From contig JALHMG010000019.1 of assembly GCA_022844135.1 (NCBI GenBank), forward strand, positions 30,290 to 94,289: DNA of 64,000 nt, given 5' to 3'. The translations under genes and the position numbers were made by a program. Source of the DNA: Lysobacterales bacterium. GTDB lineage: Bacteria > Pseudomonadota > Gammaproteobacteria > Xanthomonadales > SZUA-5. Shown in pieces: positions 7,958-16,740 of this stretch. Numbering within the stretch: position 1 is the first letter of the stretch; each line of letters starts with the position of its first letter. The notes under the pieces are model-generated. The model was given only the letters and a program-made list of their open reading frames with translations. It was not told the DNA's origin and did no database searches.

Positions 7958-10801
7958 ATGAGCCAATCGCAACGCAAACCCACCCGCTTTGTCGCCTTTT
8001 ACTCGCACAAGGGCGGCGTCGGGCGGTCAATGGCGCTGTGCAATGTGGCGTATGTACTTGCGAAGAAAGGCAGCAAGGTGCTGCTAATCGACCTCGATCT
8101 CGAAGCTCCCGGGTTACATCAGTCGGACTTGTTCCTCGACCTCTTTCAGAGCCCAATGTCCAAGGGATCCGAAACGAGAGGCTTGCTTGATCTGATCGAA
8201 CGTTGGTCGGAAGAGATGCTGAAACCAACAGCATACGATTGGCGTTTATCCGACCACATTGTGCAATCGACCAGCGCGTTTTCGCACGTCGATCCAAACA
8301 GCGACGATGCCGCCGCTCTTGGCAGCATGCACTTGCTTCCGGCAGGTCATCAATCAGGCTATCGCGAACGACTAATCGGGCTTCGCTGGGATCGTTTTTA
8401 CCAGGACTACGAAGGGCGCAGCTTTTTTGGCGATTTGCAGGAAATGATTCGCATCGAAGGCTTCGATTACGCGCTGATCGACAGCCGCACCGGGCTCAGC
8501 GATGTGTTCTACATCGCCACGATGGCGCTTGCCGATACCGTGGTGCTGCTGTCATCTCTGAACCGCCAGAACATCGACGGGACACGAAATGCGTATGAGG
8601 TTCTAACCTCGAGAGATGCCGAGGAGAAGTTTGGCAAGAAGAACATCCAATTGGTGCTGACGCCGCTGCCCGGCGCCGAGGCCGCCATTGAATTGCGTTT
8701 GTCGGAAATAGCATCGCAATGGCCCGAACTCGATATCCGCGCCTCGAACGACCTACCCTATGTTCCCGAACTCGCGTTGCGCGAAGAGACGCGATGCCGC
8801 ACTCTCGAATTCCGTAAGTATCGGGCTGATTCTGATCCTTACTTTCAGGGCATCCTGCGCCTCTGCGACGACCTGGCTACCAACAAGTCGCCGCCGATTC
8901 GACCGCCGATGTATACCGAATCCGAGAATCCATTCCTGTCGATCCGGACCGACTTCCACGACGAGGCTTCGCTTGAAAGGTACTACGTCGATCCGAGCCA
9001 TCAGATCGTAGAAGCGATGGAGGCATTTATGCCCACCATTGTCGAAGGTGCGCGCGGCTCTGGCAAGACAATGCTTGCGCGCAACTACTCGTACGAGCTT
9101 GCATTTGTGCGCAAAGAGGTACGTGAGAAGTGCCGAACAATTGGCCTCTACTTCCGTCTCGATGTCGACCTGTTGCGAAGTTTCGACACGCGCGACGATG
9201 ACTTGCGCCTGACCTTCAACCGGCTCTTCGGTTGCTTTTGGGATTTGCTGGTCTTGCGGAAAGCCCTCGCTGGACTGGACGCAACGGGCGTTGGCCTTGA
9301 GTACTGGCTCGAAACTTCGGCGCAGAGGCGCTTGTTCGCAAAACTGGCGCGCGAGCTAGGAAAGCCCGCAAACGATCTCGACAGTTACCAAGCTTTCGTT
9401 GAATCTGTCATCGAAGCACATCTTGCTGAGATACGACTCTACCTCAACAATCCAGACCATGCTCGAAAGCCAATCATCTCTCAGGACAACGTACTGCTGA
9501 AGCTGCTTCTCGACAGCCTGAGGCGCGCGAAGAATTTCGGAGATCGTTTTTTTGTGGTTATGGTCGACGAGTACGAGAACTTCCGCAGATACCAGCAGAG
9601 AATCGTCAACACGCGCCTGAAACAGAGCAAGCGCGACGATGCCGTTACGTACAAAATGTTCATACGGCATGGGGGGTTGAAAACACCGGAGACAGAAGCG
9701 GACGGACAGCCCATTCAGATCGTCCATGACTACCGTAGCTTTCGGCTCGACGAAGATATCGACCTGGAGACGTTTCGCGACCATATGCGCAAGGTCGTCG
9801 GCAAGCACTTGCAGCAATCGCGGTTTGCCCATTTGGGCGTGAACGACATCGATCTTCTATTGGCGAGCATTGACATTGAAGCGGAAGCCCAGCGCCTTGC
9901 GTCACGAGGTCGCGCAAAGGTACTGGAGAACTGGGTTGACAATCATCCGAACTTGCTGGCGGCAGAAAAGCGCATGGTGCGTGATTGGCTGGCAAGGCAG
10001 AGCAGTCTGCTACGGTGCGCTGTGGCCATGGTCGTCATCAATCAGGGAAAGAAAGCCGATCAGGTCATTGCGGCATTCGACGGCGATACCGAACAAGCGC
10101 GCAACTGGTTACACAACTACCGGCGCGGTGCACTGTTCTGGCTGTGCGCTCTGAAGCGCGAGTCGAAGCTTTACGCCGGCTTCGGCGATGTGGTTGGGGT
10201 CGCGGGATTTAACGTGCGCTATTGCCTGGATCAATGCCATGCAATCGTTGGGCAATGGCTAACGCTGCCGCCCGAGAGGCGTGTGTTGCCGATTCCGGTT
10301 GACCAACAATCGGAGGCCATCCAAGCGCGCGCTCAAAGCTACAAACGTGCGCTACTGGAAGAAGGCGAGCATGCCCGTGAGCTCACGGGGATGATTGAAC
10401 GGCTGGGACGCATCTTCAATGTGCTGCACCGATCTCCCAAGCAGAGCGAGCCGGAAATCAACCACTTCAAGCTCAAAGGTGAGATCAGTGAAAGATCAGA
10501 GGCCGTGCTGCGCGCAGCGCATGGCGCAGGAGCATTGCGCCGGTTGGCTGAGAACAAGCAGAAATCTCTGGCCGATGTGCGCGGCGAGGTCTGGCAACTT
10601 CACCCGAGATTCGCGCCGCTGTTTGGTATTTCTTGGCGAAAGAAAAAGCAATTGGAACTATCGGGAGAGGATTTCGAGACGATACTTTGGGGCGACGACG
10701 CGACCTGGCGCGGATGGCTAAGGCTGTTCGAGAAGAAACACGATGTTGGCGCGCCTGTCGACGAGTCACAAATGCCGCTGGCGTTTTCCGATGACGTCTG
10801 A
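7958..10801 (+). CDS. Double ATPase: KGGVGR-variant MinD/ParA-like domain fused to an AAA-type P-loop domain
   Basis: A 947-residue protein with two nucleotide-binding domains. Residues 18-24 read KGGVGRS: the deviant Walker A of MinD/ParA proteins with Arg in place of the second Lys. It is followed by LLIDLDLEAPG (residues 42-52) and a Walker B-like YALIDSRTGLSD near 171-182, as in the family known as KGGVGR-motif variant ATPases. A second P-loop, GARGSGKT (364-371), is followed by a Walker B FFVVMVDEYENF (531-542) of the AAA/ORC or STAND type. The remaining 350 residues are helical with no recognised enzyme domain. It lies 6 bp after gene B and overlaps gene D by 11 bp. Such double-ATPase proteins are typical switch components of prokaryotic conflict systems; a defence role is inferred. 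Confidence 0.82.
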   Translation: MSQSQRKPTRFVAFYSHKGGVGRSMALCNVAYVLAKKGSKVLLIDLDLEAPGLHQSDLFLDLFQSPMSKGSETRGLLDLIERWSEEMLKPTAYDWRLSDHIVQSTSAFSHVDPNSDDAAALGSMHLLPAGHQSGYRERLIGLRWDRFYQDYEGRSFFGDLQEMIRIEGFDYALIDSRTGLSDVFYIATMALADTVVLLSSLNRQNIDGTRNAYEVLTSRDAEEKFGKKNIQLVLTPLPGAEAAIELRLSEIASQWPELDIRASNDLPYVPELALREETRCRTLEFRKYRADSDPYFQGILRLCDDLATNKSPPIRPPMYTESENPFLSIRTDFHDEASLERYYVDPSHQIVEAMEAFMPTIVEGARGSGKTMLARNYSYELAFVRKEVREKCRTIGLYFRLDVDLLRSFDTRDDDLRLTFNRLFGCFWDLLVLRKALAGLDATGVGLEYWLETSAQRRLFAKLARELGKPANDLDSYQAFVESVIEAHLAEIRLYLNNPDHARKPIISQDNVLLKLLLDSLRRAKNFGDRFFVVMVDEYENFRRYQQRIVNTRLKQSKRDDAVTYKMFIRHGGLKTPETEADGQPIQIVHDYRSFRLDEDIDLETFRDHMRKVVGKHLQQSRFAHLGVNDIDLLLASIDIEAEAQRLASRGRAKVLENWVDNHPNLLAAEKRMVRDWLARQSSLLRCAVAMVVINQGKKADQVIAAFDGDTEQARNWLHNYRRGALFWLCALKRESKLYAGFGDVVGVAGFNVRYCLDQCHAIVGQWLTLPPERRVLPIPVDQQSEAIQARAQSYKRALLEEGEHARELTGMIERLGRIFNVLHRSPKQSEPEINHFKLKGEISERSEAVLRAAHGAGALRRLAENKQKSLADVRGEVWQLHPRFAPLFGISWRKKKQLELSGEDFETILWGDDATWRGWLRLFEKKHDVGAPVDESQMPLAFSDDV

Positions 10802-11729
10802 TGTGGCTCACCTATCCATCGCCGAAGCACGCGAGCGGATTGCAGCGACAGCACCCGCGCTATTGGTGACCGGTGTTCGCGCGGACGCAGTCGTCGAGGA
10901 GCGCGACAATTGGGTTGGTGATGCGCAAATTGATCGCCTGTCCGTCACACCCGATGGTACAGGTGGCATCAGCCGCTATCGCTTGGTCCTGGCAAGACAG
11001 TCCACCGCGCCAAAGGAAGCCTTGGCGACGTGGCGAAATTTCACCGAGCAGTTGCAGGCTATCGACCACGTGGTCGACGGCCGGCTACTGCTCGACTTTA
11101 CGGCCTTTACCTTCGACGCGTTGCTATACCTTCTACGCAGTCTGGATAGCTTGGGGTTGGCAGAGTTCGATTACTGCTACGCCACTCCGCAGAGCTACGA
11201 CGATGATCCCATCCTGGACCGACAGTTCGACATTCAGCAGCCCAAAGGCTATGCAGAACTCGTGGAGCCTGATCAAATTCGGAAGAAGCTGATTTTTTTG
11301 GGATTCGACGAGCTGCGCGCAGATCGATTCATCCGCACCTATGACTGGCAGCCACAAGAGTTGCATTTCTGTGTCGGCGACCCAGGTACCATTCCTGACG
11401 GGTTCGAGCGTTCGATGACCATGCTGTCCGACGAAACCCGGCAGTTGCTGCAACGCCATCCCGAGCAGCTGACTCGGCTCGACGCTACCGATGCTCGTAA
11501 GGCAGAACAACTGATCTTTGATTTCGTTCACCAGCAAAAGCACATTGATTTGGTTCCCATCGGACCGAAGCCATGGACTTTCGCTGCCGCCTCCGCATAC
11601 ATCAAGCTCAAGCGCGATTCGCGACACCACATGGCGCCGATGCGAATCTTGTATGACTACGGCCAGCGCAAACGCGATCGGACGCGCGGTATCGGCAAAG
11701 TTGTCTTTGGTTCGTGGTGCCTGCGCTAG
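10791..11729 (+). CDS. Unknown protein D of the KGGVGR-ATPase cassette
   Basis: A 312-residue protein of unknown function and last gene of the cassette. The ATG at 10791 overlaps the ATPase stop by 11 bp; upstream codons in this frame (to 10743) lie wholly inside the ATPase gene and are disregarded. The sequence alternates hydrophobic strands and helices like a Rossmann-type alpha/beta fold (the GRLLLDFTAFTFDALLYLLRSL segment). Near the C-terminus it has a conserved-looking LVPIGPKPWTFAAA motif followed by a basic tail. No known enzyme signature was found. Its conserved-site-like motif makes it a candidate effector or nucleotide-binding partner, but this is inference from fold impression and position. 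Confidence 0.7.
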   Translation: MTSDVAHLSIAEARERIAATAPALLVTGVRADAVVEERDNWVGDAQIDRLSVTPDGTGGISRYRLVLARQSTAPKEALATWRNFTEQLQAIDHVVDGRLLLDFTAFTFDALLYLLRSLDSLGLAEFDYCYATPQSYDDDPILDRQFDIQQPKGYAELVEPDQIRKKLIFLGFDELRADRFIRTYDWQPQELHFCVGDPGTIPDGFERSMTMLSDETRQLLQRHPEQLTRLDATDARKAEQLIFDFVHQQKHIDLVPIGPKPWTFAAASAYIKLKRDSRHHMAPMRILYDYGQRKRDRTRGIGKVVFGSWCLR

Positions 11730-11920
11730 TCCTTGCGACCCACTTTCGGCAACAAAGTCCATCTTGGCGGTAGGCTACGCGGACTTCCGACCAATCATTT
11801 CGCGTGTGCATTTCGTTAGGCGCCCGAAACGTCGGCAAGGCGCCATTCGTTGCAGAATCGGCTGCGACAATCGGCGCCAATCGGTCTCCTTTGTAAGCAA
11901 CACGACCACGGAGCAGGCTT

Positions 11921-13234
11921 ATGGCCATCGTCATCATTCATGGTTGGAGCGACACGGCAGAATCCTTTGAGCCGCTGGCGGAGATCGTGCACAGTGGGCT
12001 GGGTGCGCCGCCGGTGCAGATCAAGCTGGGCGACTGGCTGTCGATGCAGGACGACGTAACGTTGCCGGATATTGCTGAGGCAATGCAGAAGGCGTGGGCG
12101 GCGAGCGGGTTGTCGTTTGCGGCGCATGCGCATGATGTGATCGTGCACAGTACCGGCGCGCTGGTCGTACGCGAATGGATGACGCGCTTTTTTACGCCTG
12201 CTACGGTGCCGATCAAGCGCTTTGTTATGTTGGCGCCAGCCAACTTCGGCTCTGGGCTGGCACACAAAGGTCGTAGCTTCATCGGCCGCGCTGTGAAGGG
12301 TTGGGGCTCGGGGTTTCAAACGGGTACCCAGGTGTTGCGCTCGCTCGAGATCGCCTCGCCCTACACGGCGGCGCTGGCCGATCGCGATCTCTTCGATACG
12401 ACCGTGCGCTGGTATGGTGCTGGCGCGGTGTTGGCAACGGTCCTGGTCGGTGACGAAGGCTACAGCGGCATTCGCGCAATCGCCAACGAAGACGGATCGG
12501 ATGGTACGGTCCGCTGGAGCACGGCCAATCTCAATGCGCTGCGCATCGACGTGGCGCTGGGCAGCCAGCCTGGCAGCACGCAGCGCGGTCCGCACTTGGT
12601 TGCCACGCAAGGCGAGATCGCCTTCGGCATGCTCGCCAAGCACAATCACAGCTCGATCGTCGACGCCGGCAACAAGCCGCAGTTCGCGGTTCGCGACCAG
12701 GCGCTGCTGCAAGCCTTACGCGTGACCGACGCCGACTTCGTGCGCGACGCCGCCGGCCAGTTTCCCTGGCAGCGACGCGTCGATGGACTGGCGCCGGCGA
12801 CGACCAGGAAGCGCTTGCAGAACACGGTGGTGCACCTCACCGATCATCTGGGACACGAGGTCCATGACTACTTCTTCGAGTTCTACCGCAAACCGGTCGG
12901 CAGCGATGCGCGCTTCGAGCAGCGCTTTTTCGAGAAAGTCGTCAACCACGTGCACGCCTATCAAGCGAACCAGTCTTGGCGGTCGCTGTACTTGGATATC
13001 GATGAACTCGATAAGCTTCGAGCGCAAATCCCGAAGCTCTTCGTCAGCGTTGCTGCAACCCCGGAGTTCACGGGCAAGCAGCCGGTTGGCTACATGGGCA
13101 CGGCCAGCGACAGCACCGGCGAGCTGGTAATCGCGAACGCTGACCTGCCGCGGTTTTTCGCGGCGCATCGTACTGTGATCCTGCGTCTGGTCATTCCACG
13201 GTATCAGTCGTCCAGCGTGTTCCGCTTGAAGTGA
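11921..13234 (+). CDS. Alpha/beta hydrolase (esterase/lipase-like) with extra C-terminal domain
   Basis: A 437-residue protein with a clear purine-rich ribosome-binding site (GGAGCAGG) before ATG. The N-terminus MAIVIIHGWSDTAESF has the HG oxyanion motif of alpha/beta hydrolases, and the nucleophile elbow is HSTG (VIVHSTGALVVREW), a His-Ser-x-Gly variant of GxSxG. The hydrolase part covers about residues 1-270. The remaining 165 residues (from RKRLQNTVVHLTDHLG) are an additional domain of unknown type with beta-rich character. There is no signal peptide, so it acts in the cytoplasm. It lies 190 bp downstream of the ATPase cassette on the same strand and could be an associated lipase-type effector, but the gap and its own ribosome-binding site leave this open. 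Confidence 0.78.
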   Translation: MAIVIIHGWSDTAESFEPLAEIVHSGLGAPPVQIKLGDWLSMQDDVTLPDIAEAMQKAWAASGLSFAAHAHDVIVHSTGALVVREWMTRFFTPATVPIKRFVMLAPANFGSGLAHKGRSFIGRAVKGWGSGFQTGTQVLRSLEIASPYTAALADRDLFDTTVRWYGAGAVLATVLVGDEGYSGIRAIANEDGSDGTVRWSTANLNALRIDVALGSQPGSTQRGPHLVATQGEIAFGMLAKHNHSSIVDAGNKPQFAVRDQALLQALRVTDADFVRDAAGQFPWQRRVDGLAPATTRKRLQNTVVHLTDHLGHEVHDYFFEFYRKPVGSDARFEQRFFEKVVNHVHAYQANQSWRSLYLDIDELDKLRAQIPKLFVSVAATPEFTGKQPVGYMGTASDSTGELVIANADLPRFFAAHRTVILRLVIPRYQSSSVFRLK

Positions 13235-13285
13235 CAGTGCCGCCTGCGCAGGTTTGCCAGAGCGAACGACAAAGCATGTCGCTTG

Positions 13286-13951
13286 TTACGCGTACCGCGT
13301 CGGATCGGGCACGCCGGCATCGATGAAACCCTGACGGCGCAACCGGCAGGAGTCGCATTTGCCGCAGGCGGCGCCGTTCGGGGCGGCTTGGTAGCAGCTC
13401 ACGGTGAGACCGTAGTCGACGCCGAGCTCGGTGCCGGCGCGGATGATTTGCGCTTTGGTCATTTCGATGATCGGCGCGCGGATCGCGATGCGCGCGCCTT
13501 CCACGCCGACGCGTGTGGCCAGCTGCGCGAGGCGCTCGAAGGCGGCGATGAACTCGGGACGGCAATCGGGATAGCCGGAGTAATCGACGGCATTGACGCC
13601 GATGTAGATCTCACTGGCGCCGACGACTTCGGCGTGCCCGAGCGCAAGCGCCAGCATCAGCGTATTGCGCGCCGGTACGTAGGTGACTGGAATGCCGCTG
13701 GTGGGGGACTCGGGCACGGCGATCGCATCGTCGGTCAGCGCCGAGCCGCCGATGGCGCGCAGGTCGAGCGGAATGACCCGATGACTGGCCGCCCCAAGCG
13801 CTGTTGCCACATTTCGCGCGGCATCGAGCTCGGCGCGATGGCGCTGCCCGTAGTCCACGCTCAGCGCATGCACCTGCCGCCCATCGCGCCGCGCCATCGC
13901 CAGCACCGTGGCCGAATCGAGCCCCCCGGACAGCAATAACACCGCCTTCAC
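13286..13951 (-). CDS. queC: 7-cyano-7-deazaguanine synthase QueC
   Basis: A 221-residue enzyme converting 7-carboxy-7-deazaguanine, ATP and ammonia to preQ0 in queuosine biosynthesis. The N-terminal PP-loop is [13 protein letters not shown], followed by [11 protein letters not shown]. The C-terminal zinc site is [14 protein letters not shown] together with an upstream Cys in [10 protein letters not shown]. The GTG start at 13951 is chosen because AGGAG lies six bases upstream and the SGGLDS loop then sits at the usual distance; an upstream ATG would add 48 residues lying within the MFS gene. The start overlaps the MFS stop (GTGA), so the two are coupled. Confidence 0.95.
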   Translation of the reverse strand: MKAVLLLSGGLDSATVLAMARRDGRQVHALSVDYGQRHRAELDAARNVATALGAASHRVIPLDLRAIGGSALTDDAIAVPESPTSGIPVTYVPARNTLMLALALGHAEVVGASEIYIGVNAVDYSGYPDCRPEFIAAFERLAQLATRVGVEGARIAIRAPIIEMTKAQIIRAGTELGVDYGLTVSCYQAAPNGAACGKCDSCRLRRQGFIDAGVPDPTRYA

Positions 13952-15165
13952 GCGCGGAACTCCTGGCGGATACGCGTGGCCGCGATGAGTGCAACAACGA
14001 TCATGCCGCAGAGCATCCAGAACGCCGGTCGATAGCTTTGCGTGGCGTCGAAGATACTCGCCATGACGAAACTCCCCAGTCCGCCGCCGACGCAATCGAA
14101 GATTGCGATCAGCCCCATGATTTTGCCCGTGGCTTTGAGCCCGAAGTTTTCAACCGTGAGCAACTGCAGCATGGTGTACAGGCCGCCCCAGCCGATGCCG
14201 AAAACGGCGAGCGCCAGGAACACGCTGCCGGGCGTAGCGATGGCGAGCAGCGCCGCGCCGATCGCCATCACCGCCATGTTGGCGATGAAGACGCGCTTGG
14301 GCCCGAGCCGGTCGGCCAGAAAGCCGAACAAGAACTTACCGATCAAGGCCGCGCCGAGCATCGCCATATAGCCGAGCGAAATCTCTTTGACGCCCACTGT
14401 GCCAAGATAAATCGGCAGTTGGTACAAGGTACCGAGCATCGCGAAGAAGGTCAGGAACGCGCACCCGCCGAGCACCCAAAAGCTCATCGTGCGTACGGTC
14501 TGCGCAACGGTCAGGCCGGGCAGCGCGTCGCTGCGCAGGGGCGCGGCTTCTTTCGCTCCGTAGGGTTTCAAGCCGCGTTCGGCCGGCGAGGACCGCACCA
14601 GCAAAACGACAATCGCAAATCCGATCAGCGCCGCGATCGCTTCGAACTGAAAGGCGTCGCGCCAACCGTAGCTGGGAATCAGCCACTTCTCGGCAATCGG
14701 CGGAAACACGAACGAGGCCAGACTCGATCCCACCAACGCGACGCCGATCGCTGTGCCGCGTTCGGCATCGAACCAGCGCGACACCAGGGCCACCACCGGC
14801 ACCAGCCCCGCCAGCGCCAGCACAATCGCGAACAGCACATGGATGGCGTACAGCATGTTCAAGCTGTCCAGCGCGCCGTACAAGTAATAGCCGCCGGCCA
14901 GAGCCAACATGCCGATCTGCATCAACACGCGGGTACCGAAGCGATCGATCAGAATGCCGATGAAGGGTGCGAACACACCGAGCAGCAAAAAGGTGATCAA
15001 TTCGCCGCGCGAAATCTGCGCGGCCGTCCAACCGAACTCGGCGATCAGCGCGGGACGGAATGGACCCAGGCCCGACAGGATCAAACCATTGCTGATCATC
15101 AGCACCAGCATCGCGCAGATCGCGATCACGCCGTGGTAACTGCCCGTCCAATGCCGCTCGCTCAT
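13948..15165 (-). CDS. MFS transporter
   Basis: A 405-residue integral membrane protein with about twelve hydrophobic segments. It has the MFS motif A-like loop [11 protein letters not shown] after helix 2 and [10 protein letters not shown] in the matching position after helix 8. The layout resembles monocarboxylate/oxalate-formate-type (OFA) carriers. The C-terminus overlaps queC by four bases. The substrate cannot be read from the sequence. The coupling raises the possibility that it carries a deazapurine or precursor, but the well-known queuosine-precursor transporters belong to other families. Confidence 0.88.
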   Translation of the reverse strand: MSERHWTGSYHGVIAICAMLVLMISNGLILSGLGPFRPALIAEFGWTAAQISRGELITFLLLGVFAPFIGILIDRFGTRVLMQIGMLALAGGYYLYGALDSLNMLYAIHVLFAIVLALAGLVPVVALVSRWFDAERGTAIGVALVGSSLASFVFPPIAEKWLIPSYGWRDAFQFEAIAALIGFAIVVLLVRSSPAERGLKPYGAKEAAPLRSDALPGLTVAQTVRTMSFWVLGGCAFLTFFAMLGTLYQLPIYLGTVGVKEISLGYMAMLGAALIGKFLFGFLADRLGPKRVFIANMAVMAIGAALLAIATPGSVFLALAVFGIGWGGLYTMLQLLTVENFGLKATGKIMGLIAIFDCVGGGLGSFVMASIFDATQSYRPAFWMLCGMIVVALIAATRIRQEFRA

Positions 15166-15306
15166 CGAGATCGCCCTCGCCGATTAGGCCGACAAGCATG
15201 CGCGGGCGCCGCACAGCGGGCAAGGCGGGCTGCGCTGGTGCTGGTTGCGGGGAGGTCAAAACATCGGCACGCTACGCCCCGGCGATGATTCGACCGTGGA
15301 TTGACG

Positions 15307-15891
15307 ATGCCCAGTGCCAAGCGTGCCGACGATGTCGGCGAATTCACCTATCGCGACTACCAGCGCTGGCCGGCCCATCCGCGCTATGAGTTGCTCGACG
15401 GCCGAGCTCGTCTGATGGCGCCTCCGAGCACATCCCATCAGCGCGTTGTGTTTGAGCTGGGGAGGCAAATCGGCAATGCGTTGGAAGGTCGTTCCTGTCA
15501 GGCCTTTGCCGCCCCAGTCGGCGTGCGCTTGCCCATCGACGATGAATCGGACGAGTACATCAAGACTGCGCTGGAGCCGGATCTGGTGATCGTTTGCGAT
15601 CCCGCCAAGATCGATGCCAAGGGCATACGCGGTGCGCCGGATGTGGTGATCGAGGTACTTTCGCCATCGACCGCAGCCTATGACAGCATCGACAAGCGCG
15701 CCGCTTACGAGCGCGCAGGCGTACGCGAGCTTTGGCTGATCGATGTCGCCAGCGGGCTGGTGCACCGCTACCTGAAAGAAGGCAAGGGATTCAATCCGCC
15801 CGAATTGCTGCGCGCCGAAGGCCGTATCGAGCTTTGCCTGGGCTTTGCGCTGTCGCTGGATTTCATGGTGGCGCTGCGCGAGCGCGATTGA
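15307..15891 (+). CDS. Uma2-family (DUF820) nuclease-like protein, copy 1
   Basis: A 194-residue Uma2/DUF820 protein with a restriction-endonuclease-like PD-(D/E)xK fold. Visible core elements are YELLDGRARLMAPPSTSHQR, ALEPDLVIVCDP, APDVVIEVLSPST and KRAAYERAGVRELWLID. ATG at 15307 is preferred over TTG at 15301 because it aligns with the start of the tandem copy that follows. Uma2 proteins are abundant in cyanobacteria and in some Proteobacteria as multi-copy families; their role is not settled. The two copies are nearly identical downstream of the first 60 codons, a recent tandem duplication. Confidence 0.85.
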   Translation: MPSAKRADDVGEFTYRDYQRWPAHPRYELLDGRARLMAPPSTSHQRVVFELGRQIGNALEGRSCQAFAAPVGVRLPIDDESDEYIKTALEPDLVIVCDPAKIDAKGIRGAPDVVIEVLSPSTAAYDSIDKRAAYERAGVRELWLIDVASGLVHRYLKEGKGFNPPELLRAEGRIELCLGFALSLDFMVALRERD

Positions 15892-15934
15892 CGGCTGGTT
15901 GCGGGAGAATCAAGAATTCGACGCCAGGTGAACT

Positions 15935-16519
15935 ATGCCGAATGCAAGACGTGCCGACGATATCGGCGAATTTACTTATCGCGACTACCAGCGCTGGCCG
16001 GCGAGGCCGCGCTACGAGTTGCTGGATGGCCGCGCGCGTCTGATGGCGCCGCCGACAACGTCCCATCAACGGGTGGTTTTTGAGCTTGGCGCGCAGATCA
16101 GGAATGCGTTACAAGGTCATTCTTGTCAGGCCTTTGCCGGCCCCGTCGGCGTGCGCTTGCCCATCGACGATGAATCGGACGAGTACATCAAGACTGCGCT
16201 GGAGCCGGATCTGGTGATCGTTTGCGATCCCGCCAAGATCGATGCCAAGGGCATACGCGGTGCGCCGGATGTGGTGATCGAGGTACTTTCGCCATCGACC
16301 GCAGCCTACGACAGCATCGACAAGCGCGCCGCTTACGAGCGCGCGGGCGTACGCGAGCTATGGCTGATCGATGCCGCCAGCGGGCTGGTGCATCGCTACC
16401 TGAAAGAAGGCAAGGGATTCAACCCGCCCGAATTGCTGCGCGCCGAAGGCAGCATCGAGCTTTGCCTGGGCTTTGCGCTGTCGCTGGATTTCATGGTGGC
16501 GCTGCGCGAGCGCGATTAG
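15935..16519 (+). CDS. Uma2-family (DUF820) nuclease-like protein, copy 2
   Basis: A 194-residue paralogue of the preceding gene, starting MPNARRADDIGEFTYRDYQR. It keeps the same acidic and lysine residues in the DLVIV and DVVIEVLSPS strands, so both copies look intact. The offset between starts is 628 bp. The 3' two-thirds are almost identical at the nucleotide level while the first 200 bp differ at scattered positions, suggesting duplication followed by partial gene conversion. It is followed by an inverted heptamer-based repeat. Confidence 0.85.
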   Translation: MPNARRADDIGEFTYRDYQRWPARPRYELLDGRARLMAPPTTSHQRVVFELGAQIRNALQGHSCQAFAGPVGVRLPIDDESDEYIKTALEPDLVIVCDPAKIDAKGIRGAPDVVIEVLSPSTAAYDSIDKRAAYERAGVRELWLIDAASGLVHRYLKEGKGFNPPELLRAEGSIELCLGFALSLDFMVALRERD

Positions 16520-16522
16520 GCC

Positions 16523-16613
16523 GGTTCTTGGTTCTTGTATCTTGGTGCCCACAAGAGCACGAATCGTTGACGGGGTCTGGGCTAACTCACCCACGAACCA
16601 AGAACCAAGAACC
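16523..16613. repeat. Inverted repeat built from GGTTCTT heptamers
   Basis: GGTTCTTGGTTCTTG at 16523-16537 is exactly complementary to CAAGAACCAAGAACC at 16599-16613, giving a perfect 15-bp stem with a loop of about 60 bases. The right arm continues as further CCAAGAA/CCAACAA-type units to 16620. It lies three bases after the second Uma2 stop and may serve as a transcription end structure or a mobile repeat; there is no T-tract. Confidence 0.75.
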
Positions 16614-16740
16614 AACAACCCGCTTTCCGGGCATTTCCAAGGCAACCCATGACCGCCAGCCCACCGCAGCCACGGCGGCGGCTTGAGCTATCCATGGGGC
16701 TCAGGGTACGCTCTACGCTCTTCACGAATTTCTAACTCCA

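Noticed and set aside
13804..15288. Long plus-strand reading frame opposite queC and the MFS transporter
   Set aside because: It is antisense to two well-recognised genes and has His/Arg/Gln-rich composition typical of a shadow frame.
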